DNA from: Mesodorylaimus sp. YZB2_4
Lineage: Eukaryota; Nematoda; Enoplea; Dorylaimida; Dorylaimidae
Reading direction: 5' to 3'
Length of the DNA stretch: 64,000 nt
Assembly (NCBI GenBank): GCA_030248295.1
Contig: JASANH010001278.1
Location: 613,501-677,500 of the forward strand
The notes beneath the pieces were generated by a model. The model saw nothing but the letters and a program-made list of their open reading frames with translations, was not told the DNA's origin and searched no databases. Below, one piece after another: positions 19,581 through 33,300 of this stretch (within the stretch, counting starts at the first letter, position 1; every line of letters starts with the position of its first letter). A program made the translations under genes and the position numbers.

Positions 19581-21373
19581 AACCCAGAAAGTTTTTTTAA
19601 TATGTTCAGATTTTGGTGAGGGGTAAACATGGTCGTTCATTACCAAACTCTCTCAGATACTCGCAACGTTATACTCACCCGCCAGCTAAAACAGGAGCGC
19701 GAACCTCAGCTGTAATCGTTTCCTTTTTTGGCCTCTCATCGATACCGACACTTATTGGGTAATGTTCATTTTCTTTTCGACGTCTCTCTTTCCGATATTC
19801 AACCTAGAATGTCGCTAATATTGCAATGGGATTCCAAAAGACATAAATATAGTAGCGATCAGTTTATCATTGGATTAAGTAATTTTTTAATCTCCTGGAT
19901 CAGGGTTAACTGATTGACTAAAGACCATCTGCGTCAGGCCCGCCAATCTACCTGAGCCGCTTCAAAAAAACACCAATGGAGTTTTTGGCACGTGCTTTGT
20001 TTCCTCGCTGTCACCGTCCAACAGACCACTCTAAAGGACACGCAGGAGAGCTATGCAGGGACCATACCACCAAAAGAAAACCCCAGTGCTTTCTCATAGC
20101 ATGCCACAGATTTTTATTTCCCAGCTGATGAAGCGCAGAATAATTCAATTGCTGATCCACTGATCGGATCCGATCAGGGACCGATCAGCTCCTTCCCTCG
20201 CTATGCTCGCTACGCAAGAAATTAAAACAGCTTTCGTGATCAACCTTTAATAAAACAACAGGAATAAACTTCAAACTTTTAAAAAATTCAATGAAATAAC
20301 AGGAATAAATCTGAATCTGAAGTGAATCAACCAGGTGAGTTAAGGCTTCAGGGTACAGGTGATTACAATCGACCTTGGATAATTGCACCTCAGGTAATTG
20401 CAACAAGTCCCCATTCCCCGATTGTTAAGCTATAGTATGTTTTACGTGTATTTAAACCTCGGATGATTGCAAAATTGTCTGATTGCAACTTATTTTGGCG
20501 TCCGGAGCGGTAGCAATTATCCGAGGTCGACTGTAAACACTCTAACATTAATCCTAGAGGAGCGAGTTCGACTCCCAGTCAAGGCTCATCTTTTTGAATG
20601 TATCGACTCAAAAACATGAGCCGTATGTCTATTCTAGGTAATTTAGCTACTTATTCCGATTTAAATTCAAACAATTAAATTGCATTACAGTATGTCACAC
20701 AAGTTTTAAACCCGTCGCGGTCTTCATCGCCTAAGTCTGCATCTAGGCGCCAGGGCATTTACGTACATATTAACCCGATTTTTCAGTGCGAGATTAAATT
20801 TGCGTGAAGAATTTACTGAAAAAATTATCGCATTCCGCACAATATTTTATGAAAAACTCTTACTTTATCTCGAAACGACTTGCGAAGTGTGTCGGATAAA
20901 AAAATGCGTTTGAATTTTGACATGTATTCGCTCTCCATTTCTCGGAGGAATCCTCCTCAAAGATCTAAATTAGTAGCCTTGAAAAAAATTAGGCCTATAA
21001 GAAAGACACCGAAAAATAAATTATCGCAGATTGACCAGCAGTCTCTGACTGAAAAATAGAAACAGGGTAGTTTCCCTCGGAAGCAGACATTCTAACAGAT
21101 CGCAAGTATTCACCACTCGTTGAATTAGTGATTCAGGTATGCAACTTGAAGGTACTTCATATAAGTGACTTCTTTCTTACGTTTGAATCGACATCATTGT
21201 AATAAATATAATTTTTGCGTGAAAGCGATTTCTGATGCGATGCATGAAACTAGTGAGAAATACTGCGAAAGTTCGAAGCAGCTGGCTGGACCAGATGGCT
21301 GGCTGACACGTGGTTTCGGGAAACAGGCCTAAATCTTTCCGTGCCTTACCGTATCTTGTCTTTGTTTTTTTCA
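19581..21373. other. Intergenic upstream of DHTKD1, with one MITE
   Basis: No gene supported. A 168-bp MITE lies at 20366-20533. No clear core promoter for DHTKD1 was found between 21000 and 21340. Confidence 0.5.
20366..20533. mobile_element. Short MITE, Tc1/mariner-pogo type, TA target site
   Basis: Inverted ends CAATCGACCTTGGATAATTG and CAATTATCCGAGGTCGACTG are flanked by TA on both sides. The same termini bound the 1-kb element at 50699-51721. There is no coding capacity. Confidence 0.75.
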
Positions 21374-24300
21374 ATGGCCTCGTTGAATTTGTTTTCTGGA
21401 CGATTAGATCGACTTCGCGAAATAAAATGGGTGCTTCGCGCCTGTTATCATTCGGGTCATGGAGTATACGGCCACAAGCCCAGTCCCATCTACGATCCTT
21501 CAGGTACAGACAACATCGTTGCATTGGAATTGTGGCAATACTGGATTTATTTTTTTAGCCAACAATATCAAGAGACCGCGTGCAGATCCAGTGTTATATC
21601 GAATATTGGATGCATATCGCGCATTTGGTCATCGAAAAGCAAATTTGGACCCCTTGCAGCGAAATGAGACCTCGAAAAGGTAGGGAAAGGGGTCATTAAA
21701 ACACAGTTGAAATGCTGTTTTACAAAAATATGATTGATCTCTTTGTGTGATCTTTTCCGGATACCCATTTATTTTAATCCAGTGCACTTGACCCTTGGAA
21801 AGCCAGGTCAAAAGATTCCGTCAGTAGGGTTCCAAGCCCACCGACCCTGCATGCGGGCTGGCTTTGCCAGGCCAGGCTTAATACTGTTTCAGTTTTGAAA
21901 TATAAAAATTATGGTATTTTCTGATCGATCATATCTTATAAGCCTGATGTTATGCGAGAACAAAGATTCTGCGGTGGAATCTCGAATTTTCGAAGACGGT
22001 AAAATCATGCATTTTGAGTCGGGTCGAGCCCGCTAATCATGGCGCTGTAATACGACTGGGTCCGTATTACTGCAGGGAGTGGAGCTGTGGTACCACGCCA
22101 AAAACCAGGGCAGCCAACCAGCATTGACGCTCCACCCACCCACCCCTAACGCTCCCAGCTGCTGGCGCCGTGCAGAGTATCGATTGCCAGTCGAGCCTGT
22201 ACAGCGCCTTACATTAGCCTGGTTCCTTCAAGTCGCAGTGCAGCAGGTGCGCGTGCATGAAATTTCTGCGATCGCAGCTATCGGATGACCTTTCTCAGAA
22301 TTTTCATCAAAATGAACAGATGTCAACTAAGTTTTGCTGGCCGCAGTGGTGCAGCGGTTCGGCATTCGTCTCTCCGTATTGCTTGGGGGGAAGCGAGTGG
22401 CTGGACTCGTCCCGGGTTCAATCCCTGGTGAGGGAGGTTTGAGAACCAAAAACCCCCGATGACCTTGCACGCCAGGCCTTTGGTGACTCACCCTGTACCC
22501 AGAGGTGCTCCAAGTGGGGAGACGGAAGCCAAACAAGGAGACATTTGAAGATCGACAGGGTTCAAAGCCCTCCCGCCATCGTCTGAGAAAGTCGGTGTCC
22601 AGTCCAGGATGCCTGCGTGTGGAGGTGCTCCTAGTGAAGACTCACAGGGGGAGCCTTGCTTGAAAGGTTTCACTGTTGGCTGGCTTGAGGCAAACCGGGT
22701 TGGAAGTCCCGTGGGGAGCAGCCCAGCCCGCAAAAACAAGTTCTGTTGTATGAGTCCCCAGAATGCTACTTTTATGGAGCTGAATCGGACACGATCGATC
22801 ACACTCAATCGCTGTGCCCAGCTCGTGGCCTAGCAGTTGTTAAGGCGTCTGCCTGTCACTCTGGGGGCGTGGGTTCGACTCCCGCCCGGGTAAAAAATTA
22901 TTGTCAAATATGTGTTCCGCAGCCTTCAAGTGCGCTCTATCTGTGGTGCTTGGCTAAGGATAAAGTATGACATGATGTTAGTGTCATGTCCGAGATCAAG
23001 GACATTTTGGACTGGGTTATGCAAGGCTATAAGAGACCTGAATTGGCGAATCTGGTGTGGACAACTGACTACCTGGTGATCGTACTCGTAACTTGGGAAA
23101 TCCCACATGCGGTTAGGAAAAGTCCATGTCATTGTCCTGGCGAAGTATTATAATTACTCCCAAAACCCATTTCTATGTTCTCGCCCTCCCCATTCCCACT
23201 TGTGATAAGCACTTTCTCCTATCAATGGAATGCTGCTCGATCCTTTGGGCAGCTGCAACAACTTCGAGAAGTGTGGAAATCGTATTTTGTAGAGCGTGCA
23301 TTTGTGCATCCCGTCTTTCTTCTTCTCTCTCCCCTACTCTCTACTCTCTCAAAGGTGTCAATGTCTATGGTCTGTATTTCCCTGCTACAGTAACTCGTGA
23401 CAGTAAATAAAGTTTATACAAAATAAAAAGAACCAGTTCTGTGAAAAAAGGCCATCAATCACAATTTTTCGCAAATATTTTGAGATAAGACCCGAATAAA
23501 AAATTGTGAGTTGATGGCGCACGTTCGAACTGATGAACAATTCAAAATAGTTTGAATAATTTGGCAAAAAGGAAAAGCAAAAGAAAGATATTCGAGCGGC
23601 AGAGCATGAATTTTTTTGTAATGCTGCTGAAAGTTGCGAGAAAACTGTTTATTGCGAGTGCAGCAACCTTCGCAAGCAGCTGACTAATCGGTCCATAGAA
23701 ACCTGGCTTATTGAGTCAGTTTTTATGAATTCTTTCAGCTCACAGTCACTGTATCGGCGTTGATGTTCATGTCTTACTGCACCACAAAATTCTGGTTTGA
23801 TAGCTCATTTGAATACGATTTTGCGCAAAATAATTGCCCTAGCCCTTTTTTTACTTTTCCTGGCCGGTCCAGAGGCGGGTCGATTTTTGGCCCTTCACCC
23901 GCGGGCTAGCTGGCTTGGTAGTTGACCCCATCTTGCCATCGACTAGGGTCCATCCGGGATGCATGCCGGGCTAGGGCACGTGTTGGTCGCTACCCCGCGA
24001 TGTCGGTGGTTACCCCGTGGGGCAACCATGCCCAGTTCATGCCCCGTTAGGGGGCCAGATTCGAGAGCCTCCTGCCCCATAAGTCCTCTCCTCGCTTTTG
24101 GACCCCAGGGGGATGAAGGGTGAGCCAGCCTCCACCAGGTAAGGCGAAGAGAGAACTTCTCACAGTCAGACGGCCAGAGTTGAACTCAGGGCCGACTGGC
24201 TTCCAGCTCTGCCAAGCAAACTGTGACATTCGCCTTTCACCGCTACACCACGCAGGCGGCTGCCCCCGCCAGTTGAACACACGCTGCTCTTATGGGTTTC

Positions 24301-27300
24301 TGAACCTCACCTACTCGCCATCCACAGCTTATCGATCAATCGACTTTTCATATTTTCAGAGATATTCTCGAACTTAATCCGCTCCTTTACAACATCGATC
24401 CTGCTCAGACTTACGATGCTAATGGATTGATTCACGGCTGGCAGCCATCGAGCGATCGCGTTCCAGTCAATAGCATTGTTCAGGAACTTAATAGATTGTA
24501 TTGTGGACCAATCGCTGCTGAATTTCTTCATCTCGAGGTTTGCTATTTTATATTTTTAAACTTGGAATTTTTGTCTACTTCAAATTTATATATGTACTGT
24601 ACATTATTTTCTGATATTCTTAGTCTTTGATCCTTGATTTTGAAGATTTCTTTAGACATGGAAAGAACGGGAATGGTTCGCGGAAAAATACGAAACTTTG
24701 ACTCAATCGTATAAAATATCAAATGAAGAACGGCGTCTTTACGCCAAAATCATGCTTGAATGCCAAGTAAGATAGTTGACATCAAATTCTTTCGAAATGC
24801 ATCTAGGATTAGGCGTTAGCTTATGGTCCAGTCTTCTGGCGGTAGCTTAAAAGCAGAACGGTTTAAATTTTTAAAAAACGCGGGAAAAGCGGCGGTAATT
24901 CGCGGGAAGATTCTGGCGTTATACAGCTTAGGTCATGTCGAGATTGGCATATGTATGTACTGCAATCAAGCGGAACAAGCGTTTATAATTACGTAACAAT
25001 TTAAGAGCAAAAAAACATTAAAAACGTTTGTGCACTTGAAACGTTTAGTTGTGCTTAAATTCGCGTGGGTTTGCTTGATAAGCAATTATAGAATGATGTA
25101 AGCGGCTGAACATCGAATTGTACCTACCGATCAGAGCTTCTTCGCGCGCTTTTCAAAATTCAATCTGTCGCAAACTTTTCTGTATGTTTTCTGCATGCTT
25201 TTCTGTATGCAGGACCGCTGGGAGGACCAGCGCCATAGATCACATTTTTGTTGAAATTTCAGGTTTCTACTGTAGTTGCCTTCGTGTTAAAGTGCCCATT
25301 TGCTGCAGGTTTATTCAAATGGATGACCTTATCGTATTTTAGAATTTTGATCATTTTCTTGCAACTAAATTCGGTACAGTGAAACGATACGGTGGGGAGG
25401 GAGCGGAGAGCATGATGCCATATTTCTACGAAACGTTTCGCCATTCGACCAAATTAGGTATCAAGGAAATTATTGCATGCATGCCGCATCGAGGACGGTT
25501 GAATTTGTTGACAACATTGCTGGATTTCCCCGCAGTCATTATGTTTCGTAAAGTAAGGTGACCTTTCTGGTTTATCTCTGGAAGTATGCTATAGCAAAAC
25601 TTTCCTTTTGTAGCTTTTGTCGATTTTTCATTTTTTTTCATGTCATTTAATCTTAGTCTTCATATTTTTTCAAAGACATCTAGGAATATACAATACACTC
25701 AAGTGTTGAGCGGGATTCGAACCCGCGCATCTTTGGTGTTCCAGTCCTGCGTGCTTAACCACACACCATAACACTGACCAAGTGACCTAGAGCTATAGTA
25801 GCACGCAGGGGGGGGGGCTCCTTGAAGAAGGGGAGTATGCTGTGATATGTGGTCCCCATGTAAAATGAGGTTCGCATACTTCGTTTTGCTCAGATCCGGA
25901 TCCCTGTTTTTCAAAATATGAAAATCAAATTTTTGGAGATAGTTATATTGCACGCACTTCGCGCGCTTTTGCCTGTGATGCGCAGGATAGCAGAGTACTG
26001 TAACCGCAAAGGATTTTCAGTAGCATTAGTGAAAACTAGGTGGGAACTATTTTTTCCTCAGTTTCTTTGAGATTCAACGACTTCTTTGATCTTATTCGTG
26101 ATTTTTGAAATAAAACAGTGCTTCTGCCATATCAATGTCATGTCAACAATAACGTGGCTATGTTTACATTTGTATGCTCCCATTTTGGTGCTGAAAGTGC
26201 AAACGACTCAATGGCAAGAGTTTTTCACTCAAAAATGAGGGGCGCGATAATTTTTTATTTATGTCTTGAAATTAATAGATAGGCTAGGCTACAAATATTT
26301 CATGAAAATTTTTTGTAAAGCAGAAAAATCAAAGCAGATGTATTCCTGTGCTGAAGCATATAAGTATTCTTGTCGAAATTGTCCTGCGCAGCTATCACTA
26401 AAAATTTCGAGCAAAAAAATCATACTCCACTATTTAAAATACCCCTAGAACGAAGAGTTGAGTTTTAGAGACCTAAAAATGGCTCTTTTTTGGAACACTT
26501 TTCACAATTTTGGCGGCAATCCATCACACTTAAATTAAAAAAATACGGAGAAACACTTGAACCCGTGATTAAGAAAAAAACCAGCTGGTACAGTATGGCC
26601 TGCTGCCTGCGCATCACAGGTAAAAAGGCGCGAAGTGCGTGCAATTCAATTCTTTAGAATTCGATTTTCGCATTTTAATGAACGTGGACATGGATCTGAG
26701 CAAAACGAAGTATGCCAACCTTATTTTACATGGAGACCACATATCACATCATACTCCCCTTCGTCATGGTTAGCCCCCCCCCCCGTGCCACTATAGGTTC
26801 AAAAGGCGGGATTTCGAATCCCGCTAGAATGCAGGGTTTGAATATTGTGTTGTATTTTTTCATTCTTGTTTCTTTTACGAACTGATTATGCTGTCTTTTA
26901 GTCAACTTCGTGAATTTATACGAAAGTCTAGTATTTTCTCATTTTTTAGATGCGTGGTAAAATCGAATTCCCGCCGAATGTAAAAGGTCTAGGCGACGTC
27001 CTGTCCCATTTGAGTAAGTCTGACTTTTTTCATTTTCCGATTCGCATAACTTTTGTGATTTAGCAACTTCGATGGATTTAAAATTCGATGAAGGCAAAGT
27101 CCATTTTACAATGTTACCAAATCCGTCGCATTTGGAGGTAAGCACGTGAATGGATGGGAGGTTGATTGAGATTCAGGCTGAAATGTTTTTTTCTCATAAA
27201 TTCCAAACGGCGGATTTCATGCGGGAAACTTAAATTTTAAATTTTCAGGCAAGTTCTTGACTGAAGTTGAAATACTTATTTTTTCAGGCCAACAATCCGG

Positions 27301-30300
27301 TCACAGTGGGCAAAGCACGCGGTCGCATGCAATCGTTGAAGTTGGGTGATTACGCAGGCGAAGAGACGAAGAGCAAGCACGGGGATGGTGTGTTGTGTTT
27401 GCAAGTGCACGGCGATGCCTCGTTCACTGGCCAGGGCGTGGTGGCCGAGACGTTCACTCTCTCTCGCTCTCCCCATTTCACAGTTGGCGGATCGGTGCAT
27501 TTGATCGTCAATAATCAAATCGGGTTTACCACCGAGGCCGAGCGAGGTCGATCGTCCGAGTATTGTAGCGACATCGGCAAGACGGCGGGATGTCCTATTT
27601 TGCACGTGAATGGTGATCACCCCGAGGTAAGATTTTTTCGACATAGACGAATTTGGCGAGTAAATGTGTGAAATTTTAGGAAGTGGCTCGAGCTGCTCGG
27701 CTGGCCTTGGAATATCGAGATACATTCCGGAAGGACGTGCTGGTCGATTTGGTGTGCTTCCGCCGATGGGGTCACAACGAGATGGACGACCCAACGTTCA
27801 CGCAGCCTTTGATGTACGAACGTATCGAGACGAGGAAAAGCATACCCGACTCGTATGCGAATATGTTGGAGGTATGAGACGCTGGTGTCCGTGCACCCGC
27901 ATTTCGTGTTTCGTAAGTCTACCCTGGCCAGGGCGAGAGAGATGAGCTCGCGACACGTAATCGACTGTTTGCGACCGCAACGACAGCGAGCGCGAGGACC
28001 CGCGTCGCAGACCGTGAAAGTGATCGCCACCTATGTGCATTGGAATAATCAATGAAATAGACTCAGACCCCGCTCTTTGCGACAAAGAACCAAATTTTTC
28101 CAAGAAGTGTCCACTCCAATATCAAAAATTCACATCAAGTAAACGATATCTTTGAAGACTAATGGCCGCTTTCACGTAATTATTCGTGTGTGATCCTTGA
28201 ATGACAGCGGCTTTTAGGATAAACAAGACAATGTGGTTCAGGCACCATGGCCACAGCGAAGAAGGCACGCGAATACGTGCAGACGCTCACTTTCAGCGGT
28301 CTGCGATCTCGCACATGCTACGTTTTGGTCCCAAGCAGTCGCGAACGAGTCCTGAGGTCCATCCGCTCTGGCCATGGCGGACTTCCGGAATACGCGATTT
28401 TGTGTGTTTGTTCCCGCACAGGACGACGGGGAGAAGGATTATCGTGCTATAGACTGCTCTAGCGACGCCCGCGGGAAATGTTTAAAAGTTCATGTTGCCA
28501 GAAACGTTGCATTATTTTAGGCTGAAGGCGTTCTATCGAAAGAGGAACGTCAGAAATGGATTAGCGAGCATACGTCTAAAATGAATGACCAATTGAAACA
28601 AGTGGATTCTTATCCGCCGATTGTAAGAATAGTCCTTCGAGTTTGTTCCAGATCACTTTTGGAGACTTTCTTTAGGCTCATCACTTGGAAGGACGATTCT
28701 GGACGGGATTATCTCAGCCGCCCTCCACTATCGACGTGTGGGATACTGGAGTCGATACGGAATTGCTCAAATATGTTGGTGCGAAATCGGTGCAGATTCC
28801 TGAAAAATTTGTTAGTATACACTTTTCTGATCAATATTTTTCAGTGACTGAGTGCGAATTTTTTGTAGGCGGTCCATTCGCACTTGAAAAAGACTCATTG
28901 TGATGCTAGGCTCAAGAAGGTAACGGAGGGTGCAAACTTGGATTGGGCCACTGCGGAGGCTTTAGCGTTTGGTTCGTTGCTATATCAAGGTAAGTACTGC
29001 GTACTGATATTAGCACATGACTATTTTTGAGTCATTCAGTCTGTGGTCACTAGATGCTCTTTCTGTCACATTGACCGTGTTTCATTGTCGGATGAGCTCA
29101 TCCGCTAAATGATTCTCTTTCTGGGGAGTTGGGGTGGGGCGGATATGGAGCAAGAGCAAGGCTGCCGCTGAACCCGACTTTGTTGAGAGTTTTTCTCCTG
29201 TTTACCTGTGCAGGGCACATTTGACTTGGCGACCCCTACTCTCCCCCTCCATTAGCCGAACTACAGTTGCACACTAAATTGCGCATAGTCAAAGAGCGAT
29301 TATAGGATACAAAGCTTTTTCAGCTTGTGAGGCATTTCATTCAAACGAAGTTAATTGGCTGAAACCACGATAGGGAAGCAACAAAGCGCAGAAACGCGCT
29401 TGCTTAGGTGCACAAGCTGACGCACATGCCCGACCCAAACCGACCCGATCCACCCGACCCAACGTTGTATTGCGCCCACTCATTTGTTTTCTGACATGAT
29501 GCATTGTTTATTCGATCGATAACCATCGATAACAGACACCCGCAGTCAAGGAGGAAGAGGCTGAAGGATTCCCGGCAAAAACGGACAGGGGAGGAGAACT
29601 TTAGGACTAAGTTAACGTGCTCGTCCCTTGCCCCATGCTGTCTGAGGCGACAGCGTAGAATTTCACAAATTTTTGCTGTCTAACTGCACCTGCAATATCC
29701 CGTTTCTCTTCTAGACTCGCCCTCTTAGAGTGGGAGGTGGCCGGTATGAAGACAGCTTTTAAATGTTTTTGGGCTGGGCCCCCACTTACCCCAATTTCCT
29801 ATGGGTTTTGCCAGTTGCCAGCCAACAGTCATGATGACGGGTGCGGCAGTGTTTGAGGCTATTAACTCTCATGACAGGCTCCCTCTGACGGCCTCACTTG
29901 GAGCTGCTCCGCTGGAGAATCGCCGCCGAGGGCATCCTGCGCCGTAATCAGCGTTTCCGGATGATAGAGGGCAAGAACGGAGGGCCCCGACTGGTAAGTA
30001 GGGCCAGTTTTCTCAATCGAGGTCACCACTTCCACCTCCAATTGAATTCCTGGTGAATCGCCCACAGCCAGTTCTCTGAGAACGGGTTTCCTAAACTGAC
30101 ATCTTCAGCCAGAATAGAACTGAGGCGTTTCAGTCAGGGTTGCCTCCAATCAACCTCTCACAAGCCAAATCAGCCCCCGCGCTCCTATGTGGACAGAAGA
30201 TGGATGGGGTCGAAACTTGCAGGAAACGTCGATGTCATGCATGGGCGGCCAGTCCAGTGGGTTGAAGCGTCGATCCTAGCTGCCGGCATCAAGACATGAC

Positions 30301-33300
30301 TGAAGTCAGAGAAGATATTTTGGCGGGAGTTCAAAGTTCCGATCCGGCCGACCCGCAGCTTGGGTCGGTTCCCCCAAACCGATCCGGCCCGGATCGGTGG
30401 GTCGTTTCGGCCGTGTCGGTGGGCCGGTCGATGCTGGCCAGGCAGTGGGTATGCCAGCCACACACACATTGCATCTTATCACACACAAGTCAGAGAGGCA
30501 GATAGCACCTAATAACGCTTCAGAAGTGCTACATAGTCCTCTCAAGAGATCGGTCGACATCCTTTGTATAGCGAAAATCAAATTCAATGCCTGAAAAAAA
30601 AGGACTGAACTCTTCCTTGAATCTTGGATCTGTTTTTTATTTTGTCTATCGCTCACAAACTGCCTTGTCACACACGCCCGTGGGTTAGTGGCGTCTAGTG
30701 TAGTCTTTGCCACTCCGGGTAACCTGGCCGGCCTCACGTACACATATGTGTCCGCTTACCTCTGTTGGAGGCGACCAACACCAAACACGATTGGGGAGCT
30801 AAAGTTAAGTTCGATTTGATGACGACCGAACTGGCTAAATATAGCGGCAGGGAAATCGTGCGGGTTTTTATCGCACGATTAATAGAAACCGCCTCTAGCT
30901 TGGTCTCTCTTCTGTCCTGATTGAGAGCGCGCAAATGCTCCAGTCAAGTCCAGGGCAATGAATATTTTCAGTGCGAGTGGAGTGCATTGGGCCCTAAGGC
31001 ACCTGGCAAAGTTTATGCTGGGTCAACGTCGCTGACTGGGTATTCAAGGTAGTGTACAGTAGACCCCCTCCTAAAAAATTTCGGAAAAATTTTGCAAAGG
31101 GGGCCCTTCTCATGTTTTAGACCCTCCTGTCCCACCCGGCAAGGGTGTGCAGGTCACGCAGTCTGTGCCCTCTACCTTTACTGTGTTTGACCCCCTACTT
31201 TTTTTGTACATAGCGAAGACCCCCCTTCAAAGTTTTTAAAAAATTTTGTAAAGGAGGACCCTTCTCATGTTTTAGACCCTCCTGTCCCGCCCGGCGAGGG
31301 TGTGCAGGTACCTTTGCTATTTTTTACCCCCCCCCCCCCCCCACTCCCACTCCCAAAAAAAATTCATTTTTTTTAGTAAAAAAGACCCAATGCTTTGCCT
31401 TGGAAGGCCCAAACTAACTTAAAATTTTCGCGGAAAAAATTTAAATTTAAAAACTCCATTTGTACAAGCAGCCAAAATGGGCCGCCATGTCGCCGACCCC
31501 CGACCCCCCCCCCCCCCCCGGAAGAAGATCAAGATCAGAGCCCCCTCCCCGCAGACGAAGTCAGCGATGTTGTGCTGGGTGGTAAATTTGTCAATTTCTG
31601 TACTTTTTTCCAGGCATTCCAGTGCGAATCAGTGGCCAGGACGTGGGACGGGGCACATTCTCCAATCGTCATGTCATGCTGACTGATCAGAGCAACGATA
31701 ATATCTATATACCGCTCAACGAGATGGTGCCTGGACAAAAAGCTTTTCTGGAGGTAAGAGGGAGTGTGTCTTGATTAGCTGTGTCCTTCAACGAGGCAAC
31801 CTCATGCAAATGTGTTTTTTACTTTAATGTTAAAATAACTATTAGATCGGAACTTTTTAAAATTAGCGGCATCTGGCCATGTGTTCAGCAATTTGAAGTT
31901 ACTTTGGGAGTCAACTGACGAACCCATCAAGTGAAATTTTAAAGTTGACTTGACAGCCAATCGTTCCTTCTGGTCCATTTAATCGGAGAACATTTTAAAC
32001 ACAGTGGTAGAATGTCCTCCCCATGATTGGAGATAGGAACTGCTTGTTGAACCGGCTAACGAGCGTTGCACATTAACATAGAATTTGAACAGTTTGATCG
32101 CTGACCTTGGCTGACTAGTTGACCAGAAGCTAGAATGCGTTTGATTTTCGGCCCATAACTTGGCATTTATTTTGATATCAAATTTAAATGCGCACATCTC
32201 TGGTTCTGCATAGGCGGATGTGAGCGATGGGTGCGACCGACCGAAGTCGGCAAGACAGAAACTCCGACCGGAGCAAGGCTTGCGACTATACCTGCTGCTG
32301 AAACATCAACCTGAATAGTTGTTGTCCCCCATCCAGGGTGGGGGATCAATAATCCTCTAACACTCGCCGTGGCGCAAACCTGATGAGGATAGCTCCCTCG
32401 CAGGGCCAGCGAGAGAATTTTTTCAGAAATGCAGGAACGACTCTATTGGCTTTTTGCACTTATTTATTGTCGCGTAGGCGAGCTAAGGTCAAGGACACGC
32501 GCTCGCTAGTCAAATAGTAATGATACGGCATGCTAGGCATGGGAGTAGTGTTGAGTGAAATTGTGAAGATGGTGATTGAAGAGAGATCAGAGCACACATG
32601 TTGTTTTCTGTAAATGAACGGACGAGCCATACACTCGATTCACAGAAAACCACCGTATGCCGTGCGTCTCTAGAAATTTTATATCACCTCCTTAATACTT
32701 TCACTTCACACTACTCCCATGCCTGGCCTACCATGCCATTACTTTTTGGCTAGCAGGCGCGTCTCCTTGATCTTAGCTCGAGCTCGCGACATTTATATCT
32801 TTCCCGCAATCAGCTAAAGGAGGCGGGAATTGTGCTGTAGTGTGTTTGGAGATATTGTTTCTCACATGCAGTCTACACTTCCACAGTCTTACTTGCAGGT
32901 GGCCAACAGCATTTTGTCGGAGGAGGCTGTTCTTGGATTCGAGTATGGTATGGCAATAGAAAATCCCAGCCGACTGGTCATCTGGGAAGCTCAATTTGGT
33001 GATTTCTTCAATGCTGCTCAGGTCATTATTGATACTTATTTGTCTTCGGGAGAAAGTAAGTCGAAGAGTGCAGTTTTTGGTGGTTTGACTAGTAGGTGAG
33101 CCAGTTTTAGGCAAGTGGCTGCTGCAGAACGGTTTGGTTACATTGTTGCCACATGGTTTTGACGGGGCTGGCCCTGAACATTCGTCGGCCAGAATTGAAC
33201 GATTCTTGCAGGTGAGTCAGTGAAGAATGTGATTTTATTCTCATTGGGTTGTCCTTGGATGTGACTTTGGACTGACAATGAGTTTAGTCTCTGCATGTTG

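Noticed and set aside
22810..22885. Possible tRNA-Asp gene
   Set aside because: Repeated with divergence at 33.6 and 42.3 kb together with a common non-tRNA tail, so it is a SINE head.
25705..25775. Possible tRNA gene on the minus strand in DHTKD1 intron 5
   Set aside because: A and B boxes are good, but the anticodon stem does not pair and the sequence is the tip of an inverted-repeat element.
28201..28462. Separate small gene in DHTKD1 intron 9
   Set aside because: No start context, splice support or motif; DHTKD1 exons 9 and 10 join in phase without it.
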